The notes under the pieces were generated by a model. That model worked only from the letters and a program-made list of their open reading frames with translations, was not told where the DNA came from and searched no databases. The translations under genes and the position numbers were made by a program. A stretch of DNA of 64,000 nucleotides from Fraxinus americana (Eukaryota; Streptophyta; Magnoliopsida; Lamiales; Oleaceae), in NCBI GenBank assembly GCA_035079005.1, contig CM068709.1, positions 35,996,276 through 36,060,275 on the forward strand. The letters run 5' to 3'. Positions within the stretch are counted from its first letter, which is position 1. Every line of letters starts with the position of its first letter. Shown one piece after another: positions 12,713 to 24,786 of this stretch.

Positions 12713-13091
12713 GAACTAGCGGGCAACTTACTACCTTTCCTATCACATTTTTAGCGACTTTGTAGCCGTTATATAATGTTATTGTCAGTGGTCCAAGCTG
12801 CAGTTTTTGAATGAATTAGGTAAAATGACAAATGCATCATTTTACTCTCATTTCATTCTTTAATAGAAAAAGACATTATAGTAAAATTGTTCCTGGAAGT
12901 CAATAATTACTGCAGATTCAAAAACCCATTTATCATACCAACGGTCAAAAGTTGGATTAAATTAGGGTAAAATCGTTACGAGACAGAGGCTAAAAAAAAT
13001 AATTAGTGCCAGATTGATAATTTTCTCAAAATAATTGTGTCCAGTGAAACTAATCGTCCAATAAATGCTAACCCAGCAACGAATTGGGTTA

Positions 13092-14460
13092 GAGGAAATT
13101 ACACCCACACATGAAAATAAATTTTCAATTTCACAAATCCAATAACAAATTCAACATTTCAAAAATCAGGTTTTAATTAATAATTTAAAAATAGTTTTTA
13201 TTTTTATATCTATATAGAAATTGACGACAACCAAACCCTAAATTAGTCTAACCAATTCTTGCCCTACTCTCTCTCTCTCTCTTTCTCTCTCACCACCGCC
13301 CGCCAGCCTCCATTTCTCTCCATCCTCTCCTCCCTTTCCTCCAACCACCTCTCTCCACTTCTTCACATCAGTCGGTGCAGCGTGGCGACGCTGCTGTTCA
13401 CGGTAGCGTCGCCACATTACCGTTCACAGGGATACGGCAGAAGGCACAGCAGTGTGCGTCGCGAACAGCAGAGTTTGAACTTACAGCAGCGCTCACATCG
13501 CCGGCACATCGTTGTCTTTCACCATTTTCGGCCTTCTTGCCGCTGTGGATCTATTTTTTTTTTAGTCTCGAGTTTGATTTGTTGGATGGGTATGGTGGTT
13601 GTTTGTTTGTTGTTGGTCGGTGGTTGCTGTGGTGGTTTTCAGTCAAAGTGTGGGTGTGTGGTTGATGTTTTATTGTTGGCTATGGCGGATCTGGTGGCGG
13701 ATTTGGCAAATCAAGCGGCGATTTTGTTGTTGTTCCGTGTTTTGGTGTTGAGATCGTGGTTTTTGTCGTCATTGGAGTGGTAGTGGCGGTCGTGGTTCCG
13801 TCTTTGGTTGGTGTTGGCGGTGGATCGGGCGCTGCGAAGTGTGGATCTGAAGTTGGTGGCGGTGGTGGTTGTGTGTTCCGTCTGTGTGTGATTTGTGTGT
13901 TTGTTTTGACTGTGCACGTGGATTTGGTGATGACCAATAATTTGGTCGGTTTGTGACCAATAAACAATTTGTGACCAATGAATTTGATAAACTGTGATCA
14001 GTACAAGTTGTGTGACCTAAAAATTATTAATTTGTGACTAATAAATTGATGTTTGTGACCATAAATTAAGTAACGTAACTTTTAAATTTTATGATTGTGA
14101 CCGATGAATAAATTGTGACTTTTAAATTTTTAAATTGTGACCGATGAAATTTTTGAATTGTGACCTAAAAAGTGGCGGAACGGTCATCGGAATACTCGTC
14201 GGAATCGGAACAGTCGTCGGAATAGTTGTCAAAACAGTCGCCGGAAAAGAGTGGTGATCGCAAAGTCGGTAGGGGTGGTGGAGGTGGAGGTGGAATTGGA
14301 TAATTATATTATATTAGAATTAAATATTTAATAATAAATTAATTTAATAATTCATTAATTATTAATTAAAATTTTAAAAAACCTGATTTGTGAATTATCA
14401 AACTTGTTTTTGGATTTTTGAAATGGGTGAAAGTAAATACCTGATTTGTGTATTGTTCCC
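13092..14460. mobile_element. Non-autonomous Mutator-like element (MULE)
   Basis: The element is bracketed by the identical 9-mer ATTGGGTTA (13083-13091 and 14461-14469), the target-duplication length typical of Mutator. The ends form ~80-bp imperfect inverted repeats: left GAGGAAATTACACCC, inverse right GGGAACAATACAC, both running on to AAATCAGG. The interior is GC-rich: a CT-rich tract (13266-13330), then TGG/GGT-rich sequence, then an array of GTGACC words (13900-14170). The open frames at 13259-13967 on both strands come from this low-complexity sequence, and no transposase is present. A related element lies inverted at about 60120-61690. Confidence 0.65.
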
Positions 14461-14469
14461 ATTGGGTTA

Positions 14470-15782
14470 CCGTTCAAGAAAAGCCCAACAACAGGTCTAG
14501 GTCATGTTTTTTTATTGGGCCTCTTCCAATAACTGGGCTATTTCTTGATATGTAAACGGTGTGTTTATTTGCTTAAAACCCGGTTAGTTATCAATCTCTT
14601 TTTCCTTTGTTCTCTCTAAACACATTTGTTTAAATTTTAGAGATACGGATAATGGATATTACATTAATTTTTTTATGCAAAAGAAACCATTGTAGCTCAA
14701 TGCCTTGAGGCAGTTCTCTATGTGATGCTTGAGGCATTAGTTCAGGATTAAGCCAATTTGTTTTCATTGTGTAGAGATACTGGTTGTCATTGCACTGAAA
14801 CATAAAATTTACCTGACCACATTGCTATAATAAGACTCTTCAAATTTCCATGTTTTGCACATTTCGTGCTTTGGATATGACAGAATTGGATTGAGTAATT
14901 TGCAATTTTTGTCAAAAAATTCAATTCTATCTGGTTCTGGTTTATCATATCGAACGTGCCTCATGCCTGTGTTTTGCATTGAAGTCTTCAAATTCCATTC
15001 TAACCAATAACGAAGATGCTTAGAAACTTCTTTCACGAACAAAAAAATAAATAAAATCTCATGTATTATGATGTCTATTATGTCATATATTGTCGTGCAC
15101 TTGATGCATACCTCTATTATCAAATTTTATATCATTATTTTTTGTGTGTAATTTATTTAAGAAAAAAATGCCGTGACATCATTTGCTTCTAAGCAAGAAT
15201 CAAGGAAATTAAGAAGAATTTTTATTTTGATAATAAAAGAAGCTTGCCAACTATTTCACTGCTGGCCTACATCACTTACAAATCCACCATTCAAACCCTA
15301 TAAACAAAATAAAAGAAAATGAAAGCTTTTTCTTCTTCCTTTCGATTGAAAGTCATAAAAGTAAAAAATCAAAAGTTTTCTTTTCGACTTATAAAGTCCT
15401 AAAGTGCTATCAAATCATACATCAAGTCCTTCCATGTTGCCGAAAATTCGTTGAAACACACAATTCACCTTTCGAATTCAAATGTCGACCTCTATAATAT
15501 TATTCGGAGTTTCGAGTTATTAATTGCTTATTAATACGTTTCTAAAAGTTAAAAAAGCACCCCCAAGAAAAAGGGTTTTCTTCAACTATATAATTGGATG
15601 TTGCCTTTATAAATATGTTCTCTAATTGGCATAGACTCTAAAGTGGGATAAAGAAAAAGTGCATATGCCTTTCCATTAGCTAAAGAACGGATTTGCTTGT
15701 TCGTCGCTATTGTATATGGGAAAAAAAGTGTTTGAAATTAAGCAATTTTTTTCTCTTAATCAAAAAAGACACTTTTATTAAA
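14470..15782. other. Intergenic; one unrecognised 104-codon frame
   Basis: A minus-strand frame at 14809-15123 encodes 104 residues without a recognisable domain; its first half is hydrophobic and low in complexity. I cannot call it a gene. No repeat with clear ends. Confidence 0.35.
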
Positions 15783-15787
15783 GTAAT

Positions 15788-16391
15788 TGATGTGTGCCAT
15801 TTTTGTATGACCCGACCACCCATGACCTCATGCTCGAGGTCATGATAACCTCGTTCCTAGGGCTAGAATATCCTTGAATTTATGTGGTCGGGCTCGAGGT
15901 CATGATGACCTTGAGCTCTCTCCCTGGGCCAAACATCTTCGAGCTCAGACTTGAAGCCCTTCGGCATCTCGTGTCTCTCACTATCATTTTTTCTCTCTTT
16001 CTATCAAGTCGCCTAATTAATTATGACTCTACCACTAAGTTTTGTGCTTATCCAAACACCCTATCTTACAACTCCAATCAAATTACAATTCCTAGGTATG
16101 GAAAGACTTCTAAGCACTTCAAATCTCTTTATTCAGATAACGATGCTCAATTGATTTATCCTATAAGGAATGCACCTCTTAATACTACTTACCTTGGATC
16201 ATTATTTAGGTACCCTTTTACATAATTTTCAGTTCATAACCTTACGCATAAATTTTCTCTCTAACTTAAGTATTGGAGGTGCAATGATGACTCACTTCGA
16301 CATATTTGTTTCAGATACTGAAAGATTCTATTTGTGCTCATTCTCAACCCTCAAGCTTGAAAATCAACATGTATGATTTTTTATAGCATCA
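15788..16391 (+). repeat. 5' LTR of the gypsy element
   Basis: 604 bp from TGATGTGTGCC to TAGCATCA. Only its last ~130 bp can be matched by eye to the 3' copy. It contains GAGGTCATGA-type repeats near 15835-15905. Confidence 0.55.
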
Positions 16392-16429
16392 CTACGTCGT
16401 ATGTGAGAAATCGTTACCATAGGAGCATT

Positions 16430-17634
16430 CGAAGAGCTCCACCAACAAGTTGTCACACTAACTTAATTGCTAAGTCAAAGGAACTCGAATCTAGCACCAG
16501 CACACGCACCACCAGGGAATTTTATGGTCGATGCTCAAGCTCAGGTTCCTCTCACTGCCACAATATTGGTAGAACTGGAACCTTAGGCATACCTTCTATG
16601 GCCTCAGCCTCAAATGCGACTTGGGTGAACTTACTAGGAACATACATGACGAGATTGCAGCGGACTACTTCAGAATACCTAGGGAATGGTGGGGTTCACC
16701 TTCAATACTCATTTTACCCTCGATATATTGTCCTCCCATTACCGGACAAATTCAAATATCTTGCATAAATGAGTATGATGGGACCACTGTCCCCATCAAT
16801 CACCTCTTGTGTATACACAAATGTCATGAACTTATAGGTCGCACCAGACCCCATGATGTGCAAAGCATTTCCATAAACCCTAACTAACGCTAGGGATTGT
16901 TTCTCTACCTTAGAGCTCAAATCTATTACCTCATTCTTAGATTTGGCTAACAAGTTCTCTACCTTTTTTGGAAGTAGTAAACACATCAGGAAGACCGCTA
17001 GATCCTTCATACAGCTTCGCCAATGGCAAAATAAACCCCTACATGATTTCATGACACTGTTTAATGCAGAAAGGCTCCATATACCCGACCTACATATTGT
17101 AGCAACTATCTTCGTCCCTTACATATGCAATAAGATGTGAAGCATTCAAGATGTCCTTGTAAAAAATCCTACCAAAATTGGTGACTGAGCTTTTTACCCA
17201 AGGAGAAAAATACATAAACATAGAGGAAACAATGTACCCAAGACTGGCCTGACCATTGAGAGGCCCGAGCATAAGAGACAACACGAGCCAAATCCATGAC
17301 ATGACCTTGGTCAAGGTAAGCAGAAGCGGACTTACCACCAACTTCATTCACACATATGAACACATCTAGGTCCAACATTTTGATGGAGATTAAGGACTTC
17401 AAGGAACTTAAATGTTCCCCGATGATGTGGTCCCTTCATAACACCAGAGATAAGAGCAAGTATTGTGACTTTCACCTTGACCATGAGCATACCACAGAGA
17501 CATGCAAAGTCTTGCAGCGCAAGATTGAGTCTTTGATCAAGAAGAGTTTCCTAGGAGCTCATGTTAGTCAAAACAAGCATCCAATGAATGATTATAACAA
17601 TGTGAATACCTCAGAGGTCGGGGGCAGTAATTAA
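16430..17634 (+). pseudogene. Gypsy gag remnant
   Basis: Several plus-strand frames hold pieces of a plant gypsy gag. About 16943-17100 encodes FGSSKHIRKTARSF followed by LHDFMTLFNAERLHIPDL, the retrotransposon gag core. About 17356-17560 encodes NTSRSNILMEIKD and YCDFHLDHEHTTETC, the region before the gag-protease junction. The pieces are in different frames with stops between, so no intact gag remains. No protease, RT or integrase follows before the minisatellites. Confidence 0.65.
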
Positions 17635-17859
17635 CCAATAACAGGCACGATCAATGTCATTGTTTAATTGGTGAATGCCACACATTTAAAGTGTAGGGTC
17701 TTACATGTTTTTTCTTGGGCTTTCATACCCCACATATTTTTATTATTTGATTGGTCGGGCATGCGTGCCTATATTTAATTTCTAGTTAGGTCAAATGACG
17801 TTCAATTAAGTAGTTGTTGGGATCTTATCCCAATAAAGTTAATTTTTTCATTTGTAATG

Positions 17860-18375
17860 CTGCTCAGGCTTTATCTCGCTCAAGCACATAAAGCCTTGCC
17901 CCAAGCGATCACATCAAGTATTGTCTATAGTAAACGCCTTAAGCCTTGCCCCACTCGAGCACCTCAAGCATTGCCTCGAGTGAACACCTTAAGCCTTGTC
18001 TTGCGCAAGAACATAAAGACTTACCTCGAGAGAGCACATCAAGCCTTGTCTGACGCGAGCACATCAACCTTGTCCCATGCAAACACTTCAGCCTTGTCTC
18101 GCAGGAGCACCTCAAGCTTTGTCCCGAGCGAGCACATCAAGCCTTGCCCTGACTAAACACATAAAGCTTTGCCACGTACAAGTACCTTAAACTCCCCGTG
18201 CAAGCACCTCAAGTTTTGCCCTGAATAAGCACATAAAGCCTTGCTTCGAACAAGTACCTCAAGCCTTGCCCCGCACAAGCACATAAAGTCTTGCCCCGAG
18301 CAAGAACATCAAGTCTTATCCTGAACAAGCACCTCAAGCTTTATCACATTCGAGTACCTCAACCTTATAATACCG
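17860..18375 (+). repeat. Minisatellite, AGCACCTCAAGCCTTGCCC-like units
   Basis: About twenty degenerate ~24-27-bp units of the type (G)AGCACxTxAAGCCTTGCCCCG. The open frame through it (17857-18156) is a by-product of the repeat. It lies inside the 3' part of the gypsy element. Confidence 0.8.
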
Positions 18376-18654
18376 AAGGCTATAAAACATATGTATAAAT
18401 TTTAAAACAAGGTCGGGGTACAAACTCTTTCCTTTCAAATTTTAAATAAGGTCAGGAAATAAGGTAAGGGTTCAACCCCTTCATTTCAAAATTTTAAATA
18501 AGGTCAGAGTTCATTCCCCTTCCTTCCAACTTTTAAACAAGGTCAAGGTCAACTTCTCTTTCTTCAAATTTTAAGCAAGGTCAGGTGCAAACCCTTTCCT
18601 TTTAAATTTTTAATATGGTCGGGACATGCTATTCTAGATCTATGTGCTAGGGGC

Positions 18655-19100
18655 CTATCAACTCGAATGAGTATGACTACTCTATGACATGATCATGCCT
18701 ATCTTTTGGCATGAGCATGTCTACCTCTTATCATGAACGTGTATAATCCTTAGCATAAGCATGCCTACTTTTAGGTATGATCATGCTTATTCCTTGACAT
18801 GAACATGCCCAATCCTTGGCATGAGCCTACTTCTAGGCATGAGCATGTTTATTCTTTTGCTTGAACATGCTTATCTTCAAGAATGAGCATGCATACTCTT
18901 AGGCATAAACATGCTTAATCCTTGGCCAGAGCGTGCATCTAAGCACGAGCATGTCAATCCTTGGCATGAGCATGCCTATTTCTAAGCATGGACATGAATA
19001 CTTTTAGGCATGAACATGTCTAATTCTTGGCATGAGCATGCCTATTTTTAGGCATGATCATGTCTATTCCTTGATATGAATATGTTTAATTCACATGCCT
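18655..19100 (+). repeat. Minisatellite, GGCATGAGCATGCCTA-like units
   Basis: About eighteen degenerate ~24-bp units alternating GGCATGA(A/G)CATG with CTATTCTT-type spacers. The repeated word GCATGxxCATGC is itself partly palindromic. It adjoins the shared LTR end of the gypsy element. Confidence 0.8.
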
Positions 19101-19235
19101 ACTTTTAAGCATTGGAGATTTGACTAGGACTCATCTCGACGCATTTGTTTCAGGTAATGGAAGATTTTGTTTGTGTTCGTTCTCAACCCTCAAACTCGAA
19201 AATCAACAAATACGATTTTTTGTAGCATCAGTAAT

Positions 19236-20324
19236 AATCCCTTGTATTAAAAGAAAAAGGAGAAGGATTAGCATTACAATTAGTTCCAAAGCATCTTGCT
19301 TAAGGATCAATTCAGTCATTTGATAATTATTAAAATATCTAAACTAATTTGTTGCGGTGTCAATTTCTCGTTGAAGATAAAAATATAAATAAATAATTTA
19401 TTTATTTATTAATAATTTAATTTTTTAGAAGATGTTATATAATCGAATCATTCTACATTTCAACTTAAAATTTAAAGTACTAAAACTAGAATTTAGCAAA
19501 GCAGTATATCTAAGAAATTGATTTAAATTTTTTTTTTTCTAAATCTTTAATATTTCAAATAAATATTAGTACTTTAAATTATCTCGAGTTCAAATTTTAA
19601 TTATTACCTTGATAACATGTTTTAATTTTTCTTGAAATATTAATATTTTATGTATTAGGTTAGGATAAACATTAACATATCTTCGATTAAGCTTCACTGT
19701 TACGAATTGAAAGCACATGATCATGATGTTTCAAATAATCTTGTAATCTTTAAAAATATTACAAAAATAAAAAATAATGGAGTCTGAATATTAATTAAAT
19801 CTAAAGGCGTTTTAGCTTTATCCCTTTATCTTTATGCTTATAACTTTCATTACTTTGTGCTCAACGACTCAACCTACCTGGTCTAGAACCTGTAAATATA
19901 ATAATAAATAAAGAGACCTGTCTGGTCCGCTGGTCCGTATTAAAATCTGATTTTAACTCAAGTCAAAGTCAAACAATCAATATTAACCACACATTTTATG
20001 GATTCCATAACTTTTCAACTACATATTTCAAAAACTTATATCACAATTTATTGAAAAATCAATTTTAATCACCTCCAAACAACCTCATATCTACAGAGAG
20101 AGTGAAAATGACATGGACAAAAGTTCAGCATCTACTTTTTATATGCCAAACCACCATGTTTGCTCTTGGCGGCTCTCATTCTTTTAATATTTTAAATGGA
20201 ATTTTACGTCCAAAGAGCCTTTTTCTGCACTTTTTGCCATCACTTTAATTTGTTCTTCAAGTACATGCATCAATAATGACACGTATCTATATCTGGATAT
20301 TGATTGCGTTCCTAAAGGCTAATG
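19236..20324. other. Intergenic, no gene seen
   Basis: AT-rich. About 19925-20090 resembles the MITE-like segment at 3316-3475 (shared ATCAATTTTAATC and CCAAACAA words) but its ends are unclear. Confidence 0.4.
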
Positions 20325-20396
20325 TATTAATTTGGAAGAGTAACTCATCGATTCCCAATTTATTAGTTTGGAAGAGTAACTCATCGATTCCCAATT
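20325..20396. repeat. 36-bp tandem duplication
   Basis: Two adjacent 36-bp copies (TATTA-TTTGGAAGAGTAAC and onward) that differ at one or two positions. Non-coding. Confidence 0.9.
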
Positions 20397-20566
20397 AAGC
20401 TATCTATTTGATGGTGGAGCGTTACCAACAATCTCCTTCGAACAAATTTCATCATTGTCAAATGATAATCTCTCCGTCAATTGTTCTCAAACCAAGAAGG
20501 GTCATACAATCCATCGTCGTTGAATACTTGGACAAAACCAAATACGAGCCGATTACAAGTTTTTTC

Positions 20567-21082
20567 TGTTAGAACTTTATTAAAACTTTAAACTTTATGA
20601 TCTTGCCAAGATCTTCATGTCAAACCATCAAGAAACTGAATTAACGCGGAACATACCTTAATCAATTGATTTCTGACTTGATTAATGAATCTTGAATCTG
20701 GATCTGTAAATCTTCAGTTTGGTTGCTTCAAATCTCCATCTTAATTCCTGATTGTGGGTTTTATGGATCTTCCTCTTCATATGCTTTCTCTTGTATTCTT
20801 GTATTGATGGGATGCCACAAAGAATGAGAAAATTACACATGAATTGGGGACCATAACCCTTTATATATTTCCATATGTATTCGGCCCATCATCAAATACA
20901 AACCCTAATGGTTCCGGTCTCTACACATATAGTCCGGCCCACACTTTAATTAGATGCTTAAAGCCCAATTACTTAATTCTTTATTAGATCACTTTAATTT
21001 TGGGCTTAACTTTAAGATAGCATTTATACACAGTTAATTACATATGTCGGCCCATCACGGGAAATTAAATAATTTCCCAACA
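20567..21082. mobile_element. Solo LTR with intact target duplication
   Basis: A 516-bp segment beginning TGTTAGAACTTTATT and ending TTTCCCAACA, flanked on both sides by TTTTC (20562-20566 and 21083-21087). The TG...CA ends, the length and the perfect 5-bp duplication identify a solo LTR left by LTR-LTR recombination; no second LTR or internal domain is present. The orientation is uncertain. Confidence 0.75.
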
Positions 21083-21444
21083 TTTTCACCTACCGAGGAA
21101 CCACCTCTTTCGTTCAAACATCTTGCTCTTCTACATGATTAGTGTGTATTGGCCTGACACCACTTCTTTGAATTTGAAGTTTCGATCCAAAAGGTAAAGA
21201 CGTTAGGAAGAGGAGTCAAATGATCTTGTAAATTAATATCATCCCCATATCTACTCGACTTGGTACTTTGTTCGTAACTTTTTCAACATATGTATGTACA
21301 TGTATATTATGTGCATTAAACACCCATAGATTCTCTCCATCAACCATGCATTTTCATGTCCTAGACACATGACATCCTACCACCCCAACACCCCCTCCCC
21401 GGGATTAATCTGCACCTTTTTGCTTTATTTTTTTGGTTAATATT

Positions 21445-21485
21445 CCCCCCCCCCCCCCCCCCCCCTTTCACTCTACACACACACA

Positions 21486-21526
<41 letters not shown>
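21445..21526. repeat. Poly-C, CA and GA simple repeats in the Dof promoter
   Basis: In order: a run of 21 C (21445-21465), (AC)n at about 21474-21487 and (GA)n to 21526. Together they form a pyrimidine/purine-asymmetric tract 80-160 bp upstream of the Dof start codon. GA-rich tracts are common in plant core promoters and 5' leaders. Confidence 0.9.
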
Positions 21527-21527
<1 letters not shown>

Positions 21528-21530
<3 letters not shown>

Positions 21531-21535
21531 ATATA
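21528..21535 (+). promoter_or_regulatory. Probable TATA box of the Dof gene
   Basis: TATATAAG directly after the GA repeat, 72 bp upstream of the ATG at 21607. This spacing would leave a ~45-nt leader. Confidence 0.55.
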
Positions 21536-21606
21536 AGTATCAAACTCCTAGACTTCTCAATCAAACCCCAAGGTTCTCTCTCTATTATTAACTTTCTATC
21601 TATCTC

Positions 21607-22086
21607 ATGGCTGATATCCAAGAAGACAGTAAGAATTTGTCAGGGATCAAATTATTTGGGAAAACAATCGCAGTGCAAGATAGAGAAGCAAAGGATGATC
21701 ATGAGCCAAAAAAGGCTGATCAAACGGTAGAAAAAAGGCCAGACAAGATCATACCATGCCCAAGATGCAAAAGCATGGAAACTAAGTTTTGCTACTTCAA
21801 CAACTACAATGTCAATCAGCCAAGACACTTTTGCAAGGGCTGCCAAAGGTACTGGACAGCCGGTGGGGCTCTCCGTAACGTGCCTGTGGGTGCCGGGAGG
21901 CGGAAGATAAAGCCTCCATGCCGGGGACTGGCTGGGTTTTCGGACGGTTATTTGTTTGATGCTTCTGGAGTGCAACAGTTTGAGTTCGATACGGTGGTGG
22001 AGTGGGACATGGAGGAACATGGCGGTTTCCAGCATCTTTTTCCGGCAAAGAGGAGAAGGACCACCTCAAGTAGTCAAACATATTGA
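21607..22086 (+). CDS. Short Dof zinc-finger factor, COG1/DOF1.5-like
   Basis: A 159-residue single-exon plant transcription factor. The Dof finger (about residues 47-101) has C51-x2-C54-x21-C76-x2-C79 with CPRCKSMETKFCYFNNYNVN, the finger that binds AAAG cores. The N-terminal word SGIKLFGKTI (12-21) and the short C-terminus with GGFQHLFPAKRRR match the COG1/DOF1.5 branch, the short relatives of cycling Dof factors, known in Arabidopsis as regulators of phytochrome signalling and seed traits. The C-terminal FKF1/GIGANTEA-binding regions of long CDFs are absent, as usual in this branch. The basic stretch near 148-151 probably adds a nuclear signal. The start is supported by the family N-terminus. 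Confidence 0.9.
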   Translation: MADIQEDSKNLSGIKLFGKTIAVQDREAKDDHEPKKADQTVEKRPDKIIPCPRCKSMETKFCYFNNYNVNQPRHFCKGCQRYWTAGGALRNVPVGAGRRKIKPPCRGLAGFSDGYLFDASGVQQFEFDTVVEWDMEEHGGFQHLFPAKRRRTTSSSQTY

Positions 22087-23877
22087 TGATCATGCATATC
22101 CTATTTTGTCTTGTAGATGTAAACTTGAAATGAAAAAATTTGCCAGTTGCCTAGCTTCTCGCTGTACATAAAAGCTGTCCTGGTTAACATAAGTATTCGA
22201 TAAATTACTAGCAAAAATAATCAATTAATATAGAAATTAATCAAATCCTGGAATAGGGAGAAATATGTATCAGTATCCATGAATAATGTGAAAATGAAGC
22301 CACATTATAGCTGGCACTTCATTCAAACACAACAACTAAGAGCGGGCATCGCCTGTCATCTACCTGAAAAAAACTAGGAAGGAATTAGACTTGAAGTATT
22401 CATTGGTTGCTTCAACAGAGACAAACCAAACAATTGTAATTACATGGAAATGATTGGGGCAGAAATGAGAATAATGCTTTATGCTGTTTCAAAAGTAGCT
22501 TAATTAGTACGTAATTAATCTTCTTTTTTGTTCGTCGATAACACTAACTCACTATTTAGTCGCACTTCATTAGAGAAGTGCAAGTTATTGATATATGGTT
22601 AAAGAATCCTAAATATGGGATGGGATCTGATCCAATAGCATCAACAGATTTCTCGAACAAGAATCGCATTCTAAGAGAGTGCTGTAGAATATTACAGGTA
22701 TGATATTATAAAAACTACAGCAGAATAAAGCACATCTTTCCCAAGCCAACATCTGTTGAGTATCATTTTTTCTTCTTCTTCTTTCTTTATTTTTTATTAG
22801 TATTGTTTACTGCCACTGGCATGCTCTCTTTTTTTTTTTCATTTTTCTTTCACCGTCATTTTTTACTTATTATTTTATTAGATTTGTTTAGTAGAAAAAA
22901 CATATGCTACATTACATGCAATTGAAATGACGCTTATTAATTCATTCTGTGAGTCCACAGGTGTAAAAAAGGTAAAAGGTTAGAGACTGAAATGCTGCGT
23001 TTTAAAAGTTGACAGCAAAATATAACACGGACTACAAGTTGGGGACCTCAATTATTATTTTCCCTTTAGCTAAATTTACTTTATTTAAAAATAAATAAAT
23101 AAATAAAACATAGAGCTTTCTTCAATCTAAACAATTTTGTCATCTAAATCAAAAATTAGAAAAAAAAAAAAAAGGTAAAAGATTTTAAAAGCGAGAAAAA
23201 GGAAAAAGAGAGAGAGAGAGTTTCTTTAAAAGGGTAAAAGAAAAATGTAACCGTTTTTTTGGAAAGTGTTTACAAAAGCTTTAAATTATAAATAGATAGA
23301 AATAAGTGATACATAAGTAATAAGTACTTGTGGATCCCACAATGAATAAAGTGATTTGACCGATAATAAACAATTTATGAAGAGTAGTCAAACAAGGGTT
23401 AGACGTATTCTGTCAAAAGAAAAGTTCGTCATTTTTTGAAAGAGTTAGGACATCAACATAGAGAAGAGAAGTTGCACAAGCTTTTGTATTAATACTTGGA
23501 CAAAGCATTAGAAACGTGCAAATATCTCAACAACAACAACTTAAACCTTGTTCTCAATGAATTTAGAGTGGACTATATGAATCCTTTTACATCACTCCGC
23601 TCTATTCAGTTCATTTCTAGATCTGAAGATACAATGTAGCTAGATGCAAATGTAAAAGCATCATAACTGCATCAAATAAAGACAGTTTTGGCATTGGATG
23701 GTAGACGTTCAAGTAAAATAAATACTATCACAACAATGACAAGTATGTAACAAGAATAAACAACAGAATTCTGGACAGGACTTTAAACTAGGAAAGAGTG
23801 ACCTAGAATTCAGGAGGCAACTTCCAACGTTGAAAAATAAATTAGCTACTGCTTATCCTGACTGCTGTAATTCTTGA
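22087..23877. other. Intergenic between Dof and the 14-3-3 pseudogene
   Basis: Dof 3' flank, then AT-rich DNA with a GA microsatellite near 23209-23220. The last part should include the former 3' UTR of the minus-strand 14-3-3 gene. No other coding signal was recognised. Confidence 0.5.
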
Positions 23878-24786
23878 TTACTGCAAGAACAATAATGGAA
23901 ATAACTTAATAATGGAAGTAGCAAAGAAGTTGAGGACATCACAGACGAAGTTGCAAATTACGAAAAGCATGTAACCCAACCTCTGCATCTTCACCTCCTG
24001 CTTTTACAGAGCTATCTACCTTTTGGCCTTCTGATAAAAAGGGAAAACAAATAAATAAAGCTAATAACAATAAAAGCAATCAGCAAAAATCATCTTATGA
24101 TATAATTCCTCATTGATTTAACCAAACAAGTGGAACAAAACTAGGCAATAAAAAGTATTTCAAGATGAAAAATCTGGAAGCGTAATTTAGCAATAAGAAG
24201 AGAAATTGCCTCCCTCCTCCGGGATGTCAGAAGTCCAAAGGGTAAGATTGTCCCTGAGAAGCTGCATAATTAATGTACTATCCTTCTAAGATTCTTCACT
24301 CAGTGTATCCAACTCAGAGATAGATTCATCAAATGCTTGCTTAGCAAGGCGGCAAGCCCTGTAATACAAAGCAATATGTAAAGTAACTTCATATGGATTT
24401 CCAAAAAAAGCTCAAGGATTTCTCAACACAATTGAGATAGCCATAAAATCTTGTGTACCTTTCTGGAGAGTTCATGATTTCATAATAGAAAACAGAGAAG
24501 TTCAACGCCAAACCCAAACAGATGGGATGTGCAGGTAGTAAATCAGACTCAGCTGACATAGTGGCAGCCTGCAATGAAAAGTTGCAAAGCTACAAAAAGT
24601 CGTGAAGATTAAATTCTTCTCCAGCATCAACAATCTATCGTGTCAAGATGACCCCTTCCCCAGCAAGGTATCAATCTCATGTAACATATGATAGTCATTT
24701 ATATAGACTCTTAGATAAAATATTCTCACATTTCCTAATCCATTTCTCATCAACCAGAACACTAGCTTTAAATACAAATATTTATT

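Larger units (their letters stand above)
15788..19230 (+). mobile_element. Decayed Ty3/gypsy-type LTR retrotransposon
   Basis: Bounded by the 5-bp duplication GTAAT (15783-15787 and 19231-19235). The outer ends are TGATG and CATCA, the TG...CA rule. A ~130-bp LTR end at about 16255-16391 recurs at about 19100-19230 (shared CTCATTCTCAACCCTCAA-type words and the terminal TAGCATCA). Right after the first copy, CGTCGTATGTGAGAAATCG resembles the decayed primer-site region of plant gypsy elements. Broken gag follows; protease, RT and integrase are not seen, so the element is internally deleted. The upstream part of the 3' LTR does not match the 5' LTR and is filled by two minisatellites. Confidence 0.65.

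Noticed and set aside
13259..13978. Several overlapping frames on both strands with Gly/Val- or Thr/His/Pro-rich products
   Set aside because: All derive from the CT- and TGG-rich low-complexity interior of a Mutator-like element.
17857..18156. 99-codon Ala/Ser/Leu-rich open frame
   Set aside because: It is the translation of a ~25-bp minisatellite; unit lengths do not preserve the frame beyond it.
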